Below, one piece after another: positions 63,686 through 64,000 of a stretch of 64,000 nucleotides of DNA (position 1 is its first letter; every line of letters starts with the position of its first letter). The DNA comes from QHXW01 sp963768075 (GTDB lineage: Bacteria > Acidobacteriota > Terriglobia > Bryobacterales > Bryobacteraceae), in contig CAVYHD010000024.1 of NCBI GenBank assembly GCA_963768075.1, positions 1 through 64,000 on the forward strand. Direction: 5' to 3'. The notes under the pieces were generated by a model. That model worked only from the letters and a program-made list of their open reading frames with translations. It ran no database searches and was not told the DNA's origin. The position numbers were made by a program, and so were the translations under genes.

Positions 63686-64000
63686 TCACCTGCGCCTTCG
63701 GAGCAGACCGAGGCCGGCTATGGAGAGGGCGAAGAGAGTGACGGTGGAAGGCTCCGGAACAGTTGCCGGCGATCCTACAGGGCTGATCGGCCCACCCGCT
63801 GTGTCGCCCTGAATTTTCAGATCCTAGCTGAACAGGTTCGTGCTCGGATCAGGGGCACCGGGGCTGCCGACAACCTCCGCGGTCCAGGCGCCAGAATCGC
63901 CATCCGGGACCGTATAGTCGATCACCGAGGAGGACCCGTTGGGCGCATTCCCAGCGGCGACCGCGACGAGGTTTCCATTGTTGTCATACAGCAACAGTTC
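63686..64000 (-). pseudogene. PEP-CTERM protein, 3' part, with in-frame TAG
   Basis: Partial: the gene continues past the window's right edge. The minus strand reads LLYDNNGNLVAVAAGN, YTVPDGDSGAWTAEVVGSPGAPDPSTNLFS, an in-frame TAG at 63824-63826, and then DLKIQGDTAGGPISPVGSPATVPEPSTVTLFALSIAGLGLLRRRR with a stop at 63686. The PEP-CTERM motif, membrane span and Arg cluster are intact, so the amber codon separates the sorting signal from the protein. It may be a recent mutation or a base error. Confidence 0.75.

Overview
The window looks like a chromosomal segment of an Acidobacteriota bacterium, most likely the Bryobacteraceae/Solibacterales group. Pointers are a TIGR03435-family protein fused to a BlaR1-type sensor, PEP-CTERM sorting signals, a Tat-exported TIM-barrel isomerase, a futalosine menaquinone gene (mqnC), and small orphan protein families typical of that phylum. 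This assignment rests on family recognition only; no search was run.

Layout. (1) 1-11.8 kb is a mosaic accessory region: an IS tail, an orphan RiPP-like precursor, a PEP-CTERM remnant, a metallothionein-like gene, a DDE transposase, a vapBC pair, decayed copies of genes also found in the later island, and two tandem IS110-family elements with matching ends. (2) 11.9-26.4 kb carries an erythromycin-esterase-like protein, a PA14 protein, a tyrosine recombinase, a broken blaI/blaR1-TIGR03435 pair, an alpha/beta hydrolase, a secreted isomerase and a 1348-residue topoisomerase III-RecQ fusion. (3) 27.14-46.67 kb is a 19.4-kb island bounded by a 50-bp direct repeat made of the 3' half of tRNA-Pro(CGG), with the full tRNA at the right end. 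It holds an IS66-type element that carries a DruA/DUF4338 gene, a serine recombinase, a CcbP-like protein, fragments of integrase and IS genes, and a cargo block (35.3-45.9 kb) of unrecognised proteins, zinc-ribbon proteins, a PD-(D/E)XK-like nuclease, an HNH protein and a DNA methyltransferase. Two more tRNA 3' fragments (Gly-like and Val-like) lie just inside the tRNA-Pro, suggesting repeated integration at this edge. (4) 46.8-64 kb is ordinary chromosome: SDR, DsbA-like protein, YggS, glycosyltransferase, CocE-type hydrolase, MqnC, FAD oxidoreductase, RraA-like protein, Gfo/Idh/MocA oxidoreductase, KBL/glycine C-acetyltransferase, an OxlT-like MFS transporter and a partial PEP-CTERM protein.

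How genes work together. vapBC and the broken higBA are toxin-antitoxin pairs. blaI with the M56-TIGR03435 gene would be a protease-relieved repressor circuit, now frameshifted. The IS66 genes tnpA-tnpB-druA-tnpC are linked by overlapping or close starts and stops. In the island cargo a 442-residue unknown protein and a 330-residue zinc-ribbon/nuclease protein overlap by 4 nt and look translationally coupled; they are the best candidate for an undescribed defence-like module. SDR and DsbA-like genes overlap by one base, and YggS, the glycosyltransferase and the CocE hydrolase form an overlapping run.

Caution: many otherwise well-conserved genes carry single-base frameshifts or an in-frame stop, in mobile and housekeeping genes alike. 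Part of this may be assembly error rather than decay.
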